The position numbers were made by a program, and so were the translations under genes. Below are positions 53,569 to 61,526 of a DNA stretch of 62,900 nt, one piece after another. A model generated the notes under the pieces. It had not been told where the DNA came from. It searched no databases and saw only the letters and a list, made by a program, of their open reading frames with translations. This stretch comes from Wenyingzhuangia sp. (GTDB lineage Bacteria; Bacteroidota; Bacteroidia; Flavobacteriales; Flavobacteriaceae), in NCBI GenBank assembly GCA_020628175.1, contig JAHDFK010000009.1, positions 1 through 62,900 on the forward strand, in the 5' to 3' direction. Every line of letters begins with the position of its first letter. The stretch's first letter is position 1.

Positions 53569-54303
53569 ATGATACCATTTATTATTTTAGGAGTAATCGT
53601 AGCAGCTGCATTGGCAATACTTATTGTAAAGTTTGTACCGGTTAAATTAACTCCAATTTTATCTATTATTTTTTTAGCGGTTGCTGGATATTTATCATAT
53701 TTAATATATGGTGGAATTATGGAGCCAATTAGATTTCATGAAGAGAAAAAAGTAAGATATGCTGAAGTAATTAAGCAATTAAAATTAATATCTGCTGCAC
53801 AAGATGCTCATAACACTATTTTAGGAAAATTTTCTAGCGATGGTGAGAGTTTGATAAAATTTGTAGATACTGCAAAGTTTCCTGTAACTGATACACGTAC
53901 AGTTATTGTAAAAGAAAATAGAGGAACTACTTGGTCTCCATTATATGTAGAAGTAGAGAAAAAAGTAACAGATACTATTGGTTACAAATCCGTTGTAGAT
54001 AAAATATTTAACGGTAAAAAAGATTACCAAAATATGTTAGCAATACCAAGAAGTAACGAAGAGTTTAAAATTCAAACTTCAGCAGTTTTAAGAGCAAATA
54101 AAATATTAGCTTCAGTTTTTGAAGTTAAAATTGACAAAGCAGATATTTTAAAAGGTTTATCTAAATCTTTAATAAAGCAAGAAAAAGAAGCTTTAGGTGG
54201 AGATGATATCCCTGGAGGAATGATTAGTATTGGTTCTTTAAACGAAGTTTCGGTTAGTGGTAACTGGCCACCTTTGTATGACGCAATGATTAAAAATGAA
54301 TAA
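53569..54303 (+). CDS. Conserved membrane protein of unknown function
   Basis: A 244-residue protein with two N-terminal membrane helices (FIILGVIVAAALAILIVKF; ILSIIFLAVAGYLSYLIYG) and a large soluble domain after them. No known domain recognised. It overlaps the DUF3822 gene by 8 bases and so belongs to the rsmD operon. Confidence 0.75.
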   Translation: MIPFIILGVIVAAALAILIVKFVPVKLTPILSIIFLAVAGYLSYLIYGGIMEPIRFHEEKKVRYAEVIKQLKLISAAQDAHNTILGKFSSDGESLIKFVDTAKFPVTDTRTVIVKENRGTTWSPLYVEVEKKVTDTIGYKSVVDKIFNGKKDYQNMLAIPRSNEEFKIQTSAVLRANKILASVFEVKIDKADILKGLSKSLIKQEKEALGGDDIPGGMISIGSLNEVSVSGNWPPLYDAMIKNE

Positions 54304-55111
54304 GGATACACTTATACAAAATAACATTAGATTATCCATCCAATTAAGTTCGGATGGATTTTCTTTTTGTACGTATAACACACTTACACATACGTATGAG
54401 CAATTTGAAAATGTAGCGTTTTCTACAAAAGCAACTACACCTACCCTACTTTTAAAAGAAGTAAAAACGGTATTCGAAAGCTATGAAGTGTTGCATAATA
54501 CTTTTGACCAAGTTGTATTAATACATCATAACGATTTAAATACGTTGGTACCTCAGGTTTATTTTGATGAAACCGTTCTGTATCAGTATTTAGAAAATAC
54601 CGTAAAAACGTTTACCAACGATTTTGTGAGTTTTGATGAGATTTCAGCTTTAGAAGCTAACAATGTTTATATTCCTTTTGTAAATATTAATAATTTTATT
54701 TTCGAGTCTTTTGGGGAGTTTACGTACTTACACTCTTCTACCGTTTTTATAGAAAACATTTTAAAAGAAAACGAAGTGTTAGAAAAGCAAATGTTTGTAA
54801 ATGTGTACAAAAACGATTTTCACGTTATAGTATTAGAAAACAATGCTTTGGTGTTGCAAAATCATTTTACGTTTGTTACTAAAGAAGATTTTGTGTATTA
54901 TATTTTATTTGTTGCAGAGCAGTTAAAAATGGATACCAACGCATTTTTACTAACACTTTATGGAGATATATCCGAAACGACGGAGAAATACGAATTGCTA
55001 TACACCTATGTTAGAAATGTTGTTGTTTACAATAAGTTAAATACAAATTTAAGTACCGCAATTCATCAACCTACACAAGCCAATTATAATTTATTACATT
55101 ATTATTTATGA
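54296..55111 (+). CDS. DUF3822 family protein
   Basis: A 271-residue Bacteroidota-specific protein with an actin/ASKHA-like beginning (LSIQLSSDGFSFCTYNTLTHTYEQFENVAF) and a repeat of that fold in its second half. It regularly precedes rsmD in Bacteroidota, as here with a 4-base overlap. Function unknown. Confidence 0.8.
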   Translation: MNKDTLIQNNIRLSIQLSSDGFSFCTYNTLTHTYEQFENVAFSTKATTPTLLLKEVKTVFESYEVLHNTFDQVVLIHHNDLNTLVPQVYFDETVLYQYLENTVKTFTNDFVSFDEISALEANNVYIPFVNINNFIFESFGEFTYLHSSTVFIENILKENEVLEKQMFVNVYKNDFHVIVLENNALVLQNHFTFVTKEDFVYYILFVAEQLKMDTNAFLLTLYGDISETTEKYELLYTYVRNVVVYNKLNTNLSTAIHQPTQANYNLLHYYL

Positions 55112-55647
55112 GAATTATTTCAGGAAAATACAAATCTAGACGTTTAACAGCTCCTAAAAATCTACCTGTTCGTCCTACAACAGATATGGCCAAAGAAGGT
55201 TTGTTTAATGTAATTAATAATTGGTATTATTTTAACGAAATAAAGGTGTTAGATCTTTTTTGTGGTACCGGAAATATAAGTTTTGAATTTGCGTCTAGAG
55301 GTACCGAGCAAATTTTATCTGTAGACAAGCACAACGGATGTATTTATTATGTAAACAAAATAGCTCAAGAATTAGATTTTGATATAGACACTGTAAAATC
55401 GGATGTTTATACTTTTTTAGAAAAACACACCGGTACTTACGATGTTGTCTTTGCAGATCCTCCTTACGATTTTACTGAAGAGCAGTTTTCTAAAATAGCA
55501 ACGTTGGTTTTTGAACAAAATTTATTGAGTGAAAAGGGTACGCTAATTATAGAACATTCGCAACAAACAGATTTAAGTAATGCTCCCCATTTTACGCAGA
55601 GTAAGCGTTACGGTGGGTGTATGTTTAGTTTTTTTGAGGTATTATAA
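55108..55647 (+). CDS. rsmD: 16S rRNA (guanine966-N2)-methyltransferase
   Basis: A 179-residue SAM-dependent RNA methyltransferase. The N-terminal MRIISGKYKSRRLTAPKNLPVRPTTDMAKEGLFNVI is the RsmD signature; SAM motif VLDLFCGTGNISFEFASRG and catalytic VFADPPYDF (D/NPPY type) follow. It ends the operon. Confidence 0.93.
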   Translation: MRIISGKYKSRRLTAPKNLPVRPTTDMAKEGLFNVINNWYYFNEIKVLDLFCGTGNISFEFASRGTEQILSVDKHNGCIYYVNKIAQELDFDIDTVKSDVYTFLEKHTGTYDVVFADPPYDFTEEQFSKIATLVFEQNLLSEKGTLIIEHSQQTDLSNAPHFTQSKRYGGCMFSFFEVL

Positions 55648-55672
55648 TTTACTTTAATCGTGGTGGTGTAAA

Positions 55673-57550
55673 TTATTTTAATACAGTTTTTTGTGTTTTT
55701 AAAAACTCACTAATAAGTGAGGGTTTGTGAACCGTTTGGGGTACTTTAAACTGAAAGTAATTTTGCAGCGGTACATCGAACTTGGTGTGATTTAAATAAT
55801 TGTTTAAGGCTTTGTTTAATCCCTCGCTGTATAAATGATGCTCTGCTCCTGTTGGATCTTCGTGATACAAATCGTTTTCGGCAAACCCCTCGAATTTGGG
55901 ACCAGTTATTTTAATATGAAAAGCATCCGGATTTTTACCAACGGGGCTATGCGAAGTACATGCAAATTGATGCCAAAAAGCTGATTGAATACAGTTGTTG
56001 TAGAACAATTGTCTAACAACTTCTAAAGAATCTATGGTTTCTTGCGCTGTTTCTGTAGGAAAACCAAACATTAAATAGGCATGTACCATAATGTTTTCGT
56101 CAGAAAAAGCTTTGGTAACTCTAGCTACTTGGCCAATGTCTACTCCTTTTTTCATTTTGGCTAACAATCTATCAGAAGCAACTTCTAAACCTCCTGTAAC
56201 TGCTATGCAGCCCGATTTAGATAATAAAGCGCATAATTCGGGTGTAAATGTTTTTTCAAACCGAATATTGGTCCACCAAGTAATGTAAACTTTACGTTCT
56301 AAAAGTTTGTTAGCCAAAGCTCTTAGCATTTTTGGCGGTGCAGCCTCATCTACAAAATGAAAACCTGTATTGCCTGTTTCTGCAATAATTTGTTCTATTT
56401 TTTGTACCAAATCATCGGCAGTTGTATTTTGATAATTACCAATATAATCTAAGGTAACATCGCAAAAAGAACATTGTTTCCAGTAACATCCGTGCGATAT
56501 GGTAAGTTTGTTCCATTTTCCGTCAGACCACATACGGTGCATAGGGTTCATGACGTCTAGAAAAGATAAGTATTTATGCGTAGGTAATCCTTTGTAACTG
56601 GGCGCAGGTAAATTTTTGTGGTGGAATATAGTGTTGGGTGTTTTGTTTTTGTAAAAAACTTTGTTGTTTCTGCAAACGTAGGTTCTTTCTAGTTCTTCTT
56701 CTGAGATTTTACCTTTAATGTATTCTGTAATCTTAAGTAACGGCCCTTCTCCATCATCTAAGGTTATATAATCTACATATTCAAAAATTCGAGGATCCTC
56801 TAGTCGTCTTAATTCTGTGTTACAATACCCTCCTCCCATTGCTATTTGTATTTGCGGGTATTCGTTTATTATAAATTGAGCACATCGCAAAGCTGAAAAT
56901 AAATTACCAGGAAATGGCACGGTAAAGCAAATTAAATCGTAGGCTTGTTTTTCTAAATGCGAATTTAATATGTAGAGCATTTCATCTTCTATCAATGTAG
57001 TTTCGTATTGTAGGTATTCATCAATAGTATCAAAACTAGAAGCTGCTCTAGCTATTTGTTCTGCATATCGTGTAAACGAAAAAAACTCGTCCACATTGGC
57101 ATGTATAAAATCACCCAATTCTTCTATAAACAGCGTGGCAATATGTTTTGCTTTGTCTAGAATTCCTAATTTACCGAATTCGTTATTTAAATCGTTGTTT
57201 AATTGTTTACGACGATGTCCGTGGGGTAAAAAATCTTTATGAATAATTTGATAGGCAGCGGTAGCTTTTTGGTTGCGAAGATAATTCATTACCACATCCA
57301 CCTTGTCAATATAATCTTGCTTATATTTTAACACCAGCGGAAAAGCATCATTTTTAAATAAATCTGCTTGTTTAAAAATAGCATCAATAAATTCGCTTGT
57401 AAATACAGCACTAAACAATTCTATACTTAGGTCTATTTGATGCGTAGTAATGTTTTTACTATCAAGAAACCCCTTAATATAGGCTGTTGCCGGATATGCA
57501 GTATTTAATTGCGTGAATGGTGGTGTAATTAAAAGTGTTTGAAGTGCCAT
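55673..57550 (-). CDS. B12-binding domain radical SAM protein
   Basis: A 625-residue protein with an N-terminal cobalamin-binding-like Rossmann region (LLITPPFTQLNTAYPATAYIKGFL; LICFTVPFPGNLFSALRCAQFI; IAMGGGYCNTELRRLED). The radical SAM domain has the cluster motif GCYWKQCSFCD (Cx4Cx2C spacing, common in this subgroup) and GGLEVASDRLLAKMKKGV. The reaction is unknown; relatives methylate unactivated carbons or act in lipid or cofactor synthesis. It is a single-gene unit. Confidence 0.85.
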   Translation of the reverse strand: MALQTLLITPPFTQLNTAYPATAYIKGFLDSKNITTHQIDLSIELFSAVFTSEFIDAIFKQADLFKNDAFPLVLKYKQDYIDKVDVVMNYLRNQKATAAYQIIHKDFLPHGHRRKQLNNDLNNEFGKLGILDKAKHIATLFIEELGDFIHANVDEFFSFTRYAEQIARAASSFDTIDEYLQYETTLIEDEMLYILNSHLEKQAYDLICFTVPFPGNLFSALRCAQFIINEYPQIQIAMGGGYCNTELRRLEDPRIFEYVDYITLDDGEGPLLKITEYIKGKISEEELERTYVCRNNKVFYKNKTPNTIFHHKNLPAPSYKGLPTHKYLSFLDVMNPMHRMWSDGKWNKLTISHGCYWKQCSFCDVTLDYIGNYQNTTADDLVQKIEQIIAETGNTGFHFVDEAAPPKMLRALANKLLERKVYITWWTNIRFEKTFTPELCALLSKSGCIAVTGGLEVASDRLLAKMKKGVDIGQVARVTKAFSDENIMVHAYLMFGFPTETAQETIDSLEVVRQLFYNNCIQSAFWHQFACTSHSPVGKNPDAFHIKITGPKFEGFAENDLYHEDPTGAEHHLYSEGLNKALNNYLNHTKFDVPLQNYFQFKVPQTVHKPSLISEFLKTQKTVLK

Positions 57551-57667
57551 AAAAACAGATGTATTACAAATGTAGTTTTTTATCTATTAAGAAGATTGCA
57601 TTGTAAATAATTAGAATTAAAATATTTTGTATATTAATGTAATTGTTTGTTTTTTAAGTTGTTGAAT

Positions 57668-58816
57668 ATGAATTTACCCATCATTTTGTTAAAGCCTTCG
57701 ATACATAGAAATAAAGAGGTTGTATTTTTAGAATTTGTATATAACAGTGCGCTTGTTTCTAAAATTAAACAGCTAGGAATGCGTGTTTTGTGGAGCAACC
57801 AAAACAAGATGTGGTATATAGAAAAAATCAACTTTGAATTGTCTCTTTTTTGTGATGAACTTAAAGAGTTGGCTATTGTTGATACTAGTATTTATAATAC
57901 AACAGTAGGTGTTTTGGTAGAAAAAGAAACTATAAAAAATAAGCTAAGTAAAGCGCAGCGTAATCAACTAAATAACTTTTATAAATATTTAAGAGGCAAA
58001 CGTTTTAGTACTAGTACGCTTAAAACGTATACGCATTTGGTAGCCGAATTTGTAGTGTATTTAAATGAAGATGCTATTAGCTTACAAGCTATTGAAAAAT
58101 ATGCAGATGATGTGATTGTAAAAAAACGATTGTCTGTGAGTACGCATAGACAATTTGTAAGCGCAGTAAAACACTATTTAACGTTTATAAATGCGGGTTT
58201 TGATATTGATTTTACTACGGTAGCACCCAAAAAAGATAGAAAATTACCAAATATATTGTCTAAACAAGAGGTGATTGAACTAATACGTGTTACAAAGAAT
58301 TTAAAACATAGAGTTTGTATAGGGCTTATTTATTCGTCGGGTTTACGAATTAGTGAACTTATCAACTTAAAAATTTCGGATATAGATTTTCAAAGAATGG
58401 TTTTGAAAGTGAATTTTGGGAAAGGAAGAAAAGATAGGTACGTGCCTATTGCTCAAGTATTGTTACCAATGCTTAAAAATTACTTAGAAACTTACAGACC
58501 GCAGCACTATTTTGTGGAAGGGCATGTTTTAGGAGATACATATTCTGCAGCGTCTATCCGAAAATTTTTAAAATATAATTGTTACAAGGCTAATATTTAT
58601 AAAAAAGTAACCCCTCATACCCTACGCCATAGTTATGCAACACATTTGTTAGAAAGTGGTACGGATATAAGATATATACAAGAACTTTTGGGGCATAGTA
58701 GACCTGAAACAACGATGTTGTACACAAAAGTACAAAGTGAAGATTTAAGAAAAATTACAAACCCATTAGATTTGATTGTAAAACAAATGAACGTGCAGAA
58801 AAAAGTTACGAATTAA
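57668..58816 (+). CDS. Tyrosine recombinase, probable cassette integrase (XerD-like, not classical IntI)
   Basis: A 382-residue site-specific recombinase. An N-terminal extension (1-80, with LWSNQNKMWYIEK) precedes a SAM-like core-binding domain (about 95-180) and the catalytic domain. Catalytic residues: R227 (SSGLRISE), K255 (GKGRKDRYVP), H317/R320 (PHTLRHS), H343 (LLGHSRPE) and Y352 (MLYTKV). Only about 55 residues separate the KDRYVP and PHTLRHS boxes, so the extra segment that marks integron integrases is missing. The end NPLDLI resembles IntI. I start at ATG 57668 rather than an upstream TTG. Directly downstream lies a cassette array. Confidence 0.85.
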   Translation: MNLPIILLKPSIHRNKEVVFLEFVYNSALVSKIKQLGMRVLWSNQNKMWYIEKINFELSLFCDELKELAIVDTSIYNTTVGVLVEKETIKNKLSKAQRNQLNNFYKYLRGKRFSTSTLKTYTHLVAEFVVYLNEDAISLQAIEKYADDVIVKKRLSVSTHRQFVSAVKHYLTFINAGFDIDFTTVAPKKDRKLPNILSKQEVIELIRVTKNLKHRVCIGLIYSSGLRISELINLKISDIDFQRMVLKVNFGKGRKDRYVPIAQVLLPMLKNYLETYRPQHYFVEGHVLGDTYSAASIRKFLKYNCYKANIYKKVTPHTLRHSYATHLLESGTDIRYIQELLGHSRPETTMLYTKVQSEDLRKITNPLDLIVKQMNVQKKVTN

Positions 58817-58830
58817 TTTTAAAAAACGAA

Positions 58831-58903
58831 CCAAAAAGGTAACGATAACCTGTTTTTTACACTATTTTTCGTTACATTTGGTTTTTATATAACCCGTTGG
58901 CAT
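58831..58903 (+). other. First recombination site, attI-like
   Basis: Inverted arms CCAAAAAGGTAACGA (58831-58845) and TCGTTACATTTGG (58869-58881) are followed by TATAACCCG|TTGGCA, with the crossover G at 58896. It is shorter than the later sites and lacks their inner conserved motifs, as expected for the fixed site beside the integrase gene. Confidence 0.6.
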
Positions 58904-58967
58904 TAATTACAAAGACTGTAATATTCTTCTTAATTTATTGTCTTATAACAATTGAATCAATTAAAAA

Positions 58968-59720
58968 ATGAAAAAAACACTTTTATCATTATTGATAATA
59001 CTAATTTTTATCTCCTGTAAAAATGATATTACAGAAAAGAGAAGAATATTAATTATCGTATCAAACACCGAGGATATGGGAGACGCAGAAAAACACTTTG
59101 CAGGTAACAATCTTTGGGAAGTAGCACCTCCATATCATGTTTTCGTCTCTCACGGATACAAAGTTGATTTTGTTTCGCCAACTGGGGGAAAAGTCCCTTT
59201 CTCAATGGATCCTGTTGGAATCAGTAGTTATACTATAAAATATGAGAATTTTAATGGTAATGTTGAAAAATCATTAACACCTGACCAAGTAGATTATAAA
59301 AATTATAAAGCTGTTTTTATTGGCGGTGGATATGGACCATTGTTTGATGTTGCTAATAATAAAAAATTATTATCAATTATAGCTAACGTTTACGAAAATG
59401 ATGGAATAGTAGGAGGTTGTGGACATGGACCTGGTGCTTTTGCAAATGTCAAACTTAGTAATGGTGATTATATGGTTAAAGATAAAAAAGTGACAGGTTT
59501 CCCAAAATCGACTGAAATTACTAAAAGTTGGGCTAAAGAGGGAACTTTATTACCTATAATGCTAGAAGACCAATTAAGAAATAATGGAGGCATATTTCAA
59601 ACTAAAAGTGATTTGAATGATAAACACGATATAGTAATTGATAAGAGGATTGTGACGACTATGTTTCTTCCCTCTTCTGCAATTGTCGCCAAAGAAATGA
59701 TTAAACAAATAGAAAACTAA
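58968..59720 (+). CDS. Cassette 1: DJ-1/PfpI-like lipoprotein
   Basis: A 250-residue lipoprotein (signal peptide ends FISC, Cys at about 17) with a DJ-1/PfpI (type 1 glutamine amidotransferase-like) fold: ILIIVSNTEDMGD, YKVDFVSPTGGKVPFSMDPV, YKAVFIGGGYGPLFDV and GIVGGCGHGPGAF. In active relatives the Cys directly precedes HGP; here Gly is in that position and Cys one residue earlier, so activity may be changed or lost. It is the sole gene of the first cassette. Confidence 0.8.
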   Translation: MKKTLLSLLIILIFISCKNDITEKRRILIIVSNTEDMGDAEKHFAGNNLWEVAPPYHVFVSHGYKVDFVSPTGGKVPFSMDPVGISSYTIKYENFNGNVEKSLTPDQVDYKNYKAVFIGGGYGPLFDVANNKKLLSIIANVYENDGIVGGCGHGPGAFANVKLSNGDYMVKDKKVTGFPKSTEITKSWAKEGTLLPIMLEDQLRNNGGIFQTKSDLNDKHDIVIDKRIVTTMFLPSSAIVAKEMIKQIEN

Positions 59721-59852
59721 TGCCAACAACGCATAAAATCAATTTGGGCTTGGTTCTCTCCTATTTGTTATTTACTTTTAACAAAATCATTGTTATGGCT
59801 GACAGGGCGTTGCTCTTTTAACCCAAACTGATTTTTATGCAAACCGTTATGC
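59721..59852 (+). repeat. attC-like site 1
   Basis: Left end TGCCAAC, stem arms at 59731-59749 and 59821-59840 that pair with one bulged base, and crossover CCG|TT at 59846/59847. Inside lie the conserved ACTTTTAAC (59774-59782) and TGGCTGA (59796-59802). Total length is about 128 bases. Confidence 0.75.
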
Positions 59853-59859
59853 ACAACCT

Positions 59860-60525
59860 ATGAAAAAGCTTATAATATTGATTGTTTTATTTTGTGTAAA
59901 ACCTTCATTGTTGAAACTTCACGGACAAAATAATATAAACAACTCTGAAAGTCCCAAATTGTATTTTAGAACTGAAATATTAGCCGATACAATAAACACT
60001 TTTGGAGTAAAAAAAGATTCTTTATTCTACAGAAACAGACAAAAGTTTGCTATGCTTAGTAATAAATGGTTTTCTAAGCAATTAAATGGTTTGGGAGAAC
60101 CTATTATATCTGAAAAATATAAAAATGAAACATATCGTTTTACTTGGCTAAGAACATTTCATAACCCTATATCAGTCCGAATTGAAAAAAGAATTGACAA
60201 ATATTTCTTAACTCTAAAAAGAACCAATGGAGCTGGAGGATATGAGCCAGGTAAATTAATTAACAACGAAGAGTTTCAGATTTCTGACGAAGAATGGAAT
60301 AATATTAAAATGAAAATTTATAATATAAATTTCTGGAAAATTCCAACAATTGAAATGAGTAATTTTATCGTAGCAGACGGTGCAATATGGATACTTGAAG
60401 CTAATAAAGAAAAATCATACAAAATGGTCTACCGAAATAGTGCTAGTAAATCAGAAGTAAAAGAAATCTGTAAATATCTTTTAAAATTGAGTAAACTAAA
60501 GATTCGGAAGAAAAAAATATACTAA
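59860..60525 (+). CDS. Cassette 2: exported protein of unknown function
   Basis: A 221-residue protein with a signal peptide (MKKLIILIVLFCVKPSLLKLHGQ). The middle (FRTEILADTINTFGVKKDSLFYRNRQKFAMLSNKWFSKQLNGLGEPI; YRFTWLRTFHNPISVRI) matches no family I know. The ATG is 13 bases after the cassette boundary, so it may be read from upstream. Confidence 0.75.
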   Translation: MKKLIILIVLFCVKPSLLKLHGQNNINNSESPKLYFRTEILADTINTFGVKKDSLFYRNRQKFAMLSNKWFSKQLNGLGEPIISEKYKNETYRFTWLRTFHNPISVRIEKRIDKYFLTLKRTNGAGGYEPGKLINNEEFQISDEEWNNIKMKIYNINFWKIPTIEMSNFIVADGAIWILEANKEKSYKMVYRNSASKSEVKEICKYLLKLSKLKIRKKKIY

Positions 60526-60532
60526 AAAGATA

Positions 60533-60664
60533 TGCATAACAACTAATAAGCTAAATTTTGGGGTTATTTCAAGCTTGAAGTTTTGTACTTTTAAACAAGC
60601 TTTGTCTTGGCTGAAAAACCTCTGCCCTATCACCCCAAAACTTAGCTTATTAAACCCGTTGTAG
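60533..60664 (+). repeat. attC-like site 2
   Basis: Left end TGCATAAC; arms AATAAGCTAAATTTTGGGG (60545-60563) and CCCCAAAACTTAGCTTATT (60633-60651) pair at 18 of 19 positions; crossover CCCG|TT at 60658/60659. Inner motifs ACTTTTAA (60587-60594) and TGGCTGA (60608-60614). Length about 128 bases. Confidence 0.75.
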
Positions 60665-60676
60665 GTAATTAGAAAA

Positions 60677-60918
60677 ATGCAGAAATTCGATCTAATATTT
60701 TTAGGGTCAGACAAAGTTTTAGTTAGTCAAAAACAATATTATAACTAGAAAGAAATACAAAATGAATTTGATGATTATATGGCAAACGTAGGTTTTGATT
60801 CATTTGATGAAATTAAAGATTACATACAGTTTGACTATAAATTAACTGAAGAAAAGCATTTAAAGAATCGAGAAAAATATCTGAATCTAATTCTGATTAT
60901 GTAGAAATTGAATTATGA
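60677..60918 (+). pseudogene. Cassette 3: broken small gene before the Imm50-like gene
   Basis: From ATG 60677 the frame reads MQKFDLIFLGSDKVLVSQKQYYN, then an in-frame TAG at 60746-60748. The same frame continues with protein-like sequence (KEIQNEFDDYMANVGFDSFDEIKDYIQFDYKLTEEKHLK). A shift near 60860 to the next frame gives ESRKISESNSDYVEIEL and a TGA overlapping the next ATG by 4 bases. The preserved overlap suggests it was once a coupled partner gene, now dead through one stop and one frameshift. Confidence 0.5.
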
Positions 60919-61367
60919 CAAATGAAATTGAAAATATATTCGCATCATTTCACGATGGTGGAATAACCGAATGGAAAGGAGATTTAAAAAAATTGACATT
61001 AAAAATCGAATGTCAATATCTCGGACAGGAATTTCAAGATGATTTTGAAAATTTTTATCTGCTTATCCATAATATAGAACATATTGAGTTAGAGCCTTGG
61101 ATGAATCCAATAACTCTCGAAAAAATTAATAAAACTGAATTAAATGAGATTTTCAAAGCTGAATTAGAAATTGGATATGCTGAAACTGAAAATGGAGTCG
61201 TAAAAATAAGTTGTAATCAGCACGATATAAGTTTTGATTTTTGTGGTGGGAACTTGTTTATAAAAGCAGAAAGTATTGAGATTCAAAATCACTTAAAACA
61301 AAAAATATCACCAACTGATTTATACAAAGCAAGTGATAATTATTGGAATAATTTAAGTAAAAAATAA
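60915..61367 (+). CDS. Cassette 3: Imm50-like small protein
   Basis: A 150-residue acidic protein. The start MTNEIENIFASFHDGGITEWKGDLKKLTLKIECQYL resembles immunity-protein-50-type or related small cytoplasmic families with an SFHDG motif. The rest is beta-rich. An immunity role would fit the cassette setting but is unproven. It overlaps the dead gene before it by 4 bases. Confidence 0.6.
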   Translation: MTNEIENIFASFHDGGITEWKGDLKKLTLKIECQYLGQEFQDDFENFYLLIHNIEHIELEPWMNPITLEKINKTELNEIFKAELEIGYAETENGVVKISCNQHDISFDFCGGNLFIKAESIEIQNHLKQKISPTDLYKASDNYWNNLSKK

Positions 61368-61368
61368 C

Positions 61369-61505
61369 TACCTACAACACTGTATAAATTCAATTTGGGC
61401 TTTGCTACTTTCTCAAAGTTTGTTACTTTTAACTAAGTTGGGTTTTGGCTGAAACGAATTGGCTTTGTAACCCAAACTGAAATATATACGAACCCGTTAC
61501 CCACA
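61369..61505 (+). repeat. attC-like site 3
   Basis: Left end TACCTACAAC; arms at 61381-61400 and 61470-61489 pair imperfectly; crossover CCCG|TT at 61496/61497. Inner motifs ACTTTTAAC (61425-61433) and TGGCTGA (61446-61452). The spacing between them is within a base of sites 1 and 2. Confidence 0.75.
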
Positions 61506-61526
61506 AGCAAACACCAAACGAACTGA

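Noticed and set aside
57668..58816. Recombinase considered as the integrase of the 36-50 kb prophage
   Set aside because: It lies 8 kb outside the attachment sites, with normal host genes between, and directly precedes the cassette array. The prophage ends are dif-like and need no own integrase.
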